Assembly (NCBI RefSeq): GCF_019649055.1
Contig: NW_026570564.1
Span: 1 to 41,338, forward strand
Origin: Paramacrobiotus metropolitanus
Taxonomy: Eukaryota; Tardigrada; Eutardigrada; Parachela; Macrobiotidae
DNA length: 41,338 nt
Reading direction: 5' to 3'
Part shown: in pieces, positions 39,802 through 41,338 of the stretch
Layout: each line of letters begins with the position of its first letter
Numbering within the stretch: position 1 is the first letter of the stretch
Position numbers and translations under genes: made by a program
The notes under the pieces: model-generated
What the model was told of the DNA's origin: nothing
The model's input: the letters and a program-made list of their open reading frames with translations, nothing else
The model's database searches: none

Positions 39802-41200
39802 ATGTCAGGACAGCCAATAGGACCAGCTGGAGAGCCACTGCCATCGCCCGAAACGGATGCGATTGAACATGCTCGATATTGGAAGGAGCGAACTCGCGAA
39901 TCGATCCAGTTTGCCATGGTGGAGCCTTTGACAGCCAAAGAAACCACGCAAAGCCGTCGACAGTTGGCGATGCATACCGCAGCCCACGCCCGCATTTTGG
40001 AAGCAGATATTTGTGGTTTTTACGTGGATATGGCTTCCGTTAAGCAATTCATAATCGACATGCATGACGATTTCACCGCTGACCGGGTATATTTCTTCCT
40101 CGGCGACGCGATCAACGCCGGAATACTACTGAAAAAGATGTCGCGCGATGGGCGCTTCGTTCTCGAAGTGGCCGAAGAGGTGCACAAGAGCCGCGATCCC
40201 GAGGCAAAAGTAATCGACACATATGGAAAATTTCGTCGGATGATTCGTGCTATTCTGTATCACGGCCGCTATGCAATGTCACGAGCTGAGATCCAGCATT
40301 GGGCTTGCACCTACGACGTACTGCTCGAGGATCGCGATTACTGGCTCGAACGGGGCTTGCGCCGATTGGTCAAGGAAAAACATGTTGTCGTGGTCTACGG
40401 AAATTTGTTTGTTGATAGTTGTATTGACCTGTGGCTGCGAAGCATCCGGGGATGCTGCCTATGCAACACGCTGGCACAAACAATCAGTGAGTGATTTTGG
40501 TTTTTTGAAAGTATTCAGCGGCTATTTAGATATTCAGATCTATAATTCATAGCTAAACTTCATAGTGAAAACGCGATAATTTTATCCTTCTGTTTTAACA
40601 TCTATGTCTGTATTTGATGCACAAGCACAATAATAATCAAAATTATTTGTAGATGTGAAGATGGGCACTATGAAAGTCACCATTAACGGAAAAGAATGCG
40701 AACAACATGTCACAGATTGCAGTTTCGGTTTTGTGGGGGAGGATGTTGATTTAGTCGTTAATGGCGTCATGGAACGTCTGGACGCGATTGAGCCATCAAA
40801 GAATAACACGACTAACAAGAACTTGATGATCCGGGCCAGTAAAGACGGGCGGATTGAAAGAGAGCCAATTATTACTCTCACTCAGCTGAAAGCCACGGGC
40901 GGCCGTCCTAAATACGTTCCCCGATCGAAAAATGCGGATACCGAAGAGAAAAACCAGAAGACCAAGGAAAAGGCTGAAAAACCTGGCGCTGAAGTGAGTG
41001 CTGCTGAGCCGGATGCCATCGATAAATTACTGCAACAGGTTGAGCGCGAGAAAGATATTATGGACAACTGCAAAGCGCTAGTAAACACGCTGAAGGCACG
41101 AGCGACGATGGATGCCAAACACATCGCATACATCCGTGAAGCGCTGGAGCAGCGTCTGAATAACTTGAAAACTGCCAAAGAGAATTTGGATTTAGACTAA
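39802..41200 (+). CDS. Tandem H1/H15-like winged-helix protein with AT-hook-like motif and coiled coil
   Basis: Start ATG 39802 (MSGQPIGPAG). Exon 1 ends at 40486 before GTGAGT; a 166-bp intron ends AATTATTTGTAG (40652); exon 2 runs 40653-41200. The splice keeps frame (phase 1) and gives 410 residues. Residues about 60-125 (GFYVDMASVKQFI...DRVYFFLGDAINAGILLKK...GRFVLEV) and 140-205 (YGKFRRMIRAILY...YAMSRAEIQ...LRRLVKEKHVVVVYGNLFV) each show the three-helix plus beta-wing pattern of the linker-histone globular domain, though divergent and without its terminal Lys-rich tails. Exon 2 has GGRPKYVPRSK, AT-hook-like, and a C-terminal coiled coil (from IDKLLQQVEREKDIMDNCKA on). A chromatin role is inferred. 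Other winged-helix families remain possible. Confidence 0.68.
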
Positions 41201-41338
41201 ACGGCAATATTGTGGTGCGCATTGTTTTTCCCGCGGCTGTCTGATAATTGTGCTCTGAAATTCAGCCGACTTTTGTTTCTTCCGTTTAATCTTTTATCTC
41301 GTTGGATTAATCTCATTGATGTTTTATCCGGAAATTCT
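41201..41338. other. 3' flank of the H1-like gene
   Basis: T-rich sequence after the stop. No AATAAA before the window ends. Confidence 0.5.

Noticed and set aside
1-41338. CRISPR array, rRNA or bacterial operon features
   Set aside because: No regularly spaced short repeats with unique spacers, no rRNA-like segments and no ribosome-binding-site-driven gene strings; the window is eukaryotic.

Overview
This looks like a gene-poor stretch of an invertebrate animal nuclear genome. Evidence for a eukaryote: GT-AG introns (about 50-70 bp in some genes, 166-233 bp in others), TATA boxes, AATAAA signals, animal gene families (tandem KH domains, ribonucleotide reductase small subunit, H1-like winged helices) and relics of LTR retrotransposons, a Polinton/Maverick-type element and foldback transposons. 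One promoter pairs a TATA box with a TCAGT initiator about 30 bp downstream, a pairing common in arthropods; this is only a hint, and I cannot name the species. Every call was made by reading translations by eye, without database searches.

Layout. 1-0.8 kb (-): gag relic with CCHC knuckles. 4.74-5.32 kb: a foldback element with a 9-bp target duplication. 7.2-8.3 and 10.2-10.7 kb (+): two copies of an unrecognised gene family, one with an intact-looking 52-bp intron. 8.7-9.2 kb (+): LTR-like promoter and gag-like remnant. 12.3-13.1 kb: a divergent, stop-interrupted paralogue of the H1-like gene at the right end, followed by four tandem hairpins. 13.97-14.26 kb (+): cysteine-rich zinc-knuckle-like ORF. 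16.9-17.9 kb (-): wreck of a protein-primed DNA polymerase B of Polinton type. 20.4-23.0 kb (-): retrotransposon debris with two different integrase fragments and a membrane-anchored, possibly env-like remnant. 23.47-24.16 kb (-): decayed, apparently intronless ribonucleotide reductase small-subunit pseudogene. 24.24-24.61 kb (-): two exons of a vigilin-like KH protein. 26-33 kb: scattered exon-like fragments, a truncated copy of the 12.3-kb locus, and a second foldback element that splits a tandem repeat.

The right end (33.5-41.2 kb) is different: long clean ORFs with good splice sites. It holds a helical protein gene of unknown family broken by two frame changes (-), an RGG-rich protein (-), a two-exon basic/acidic disordered protein (-), and, divergent from the last, a two-exon gene for a protein with two H1/H15-like winged helices, an AT-hook-like motif and a coiled-coil tail (+). 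The compositions suggest chromatin and RNA-associated nuclear proteins. A link between them is inference from adjacency and composition only.

The rest is mostly decayed sequence. Many apparent coding fragments in 0.8-33 kb have stops or frame changes, so most entries there are relics or single candidate exons with low confidence.
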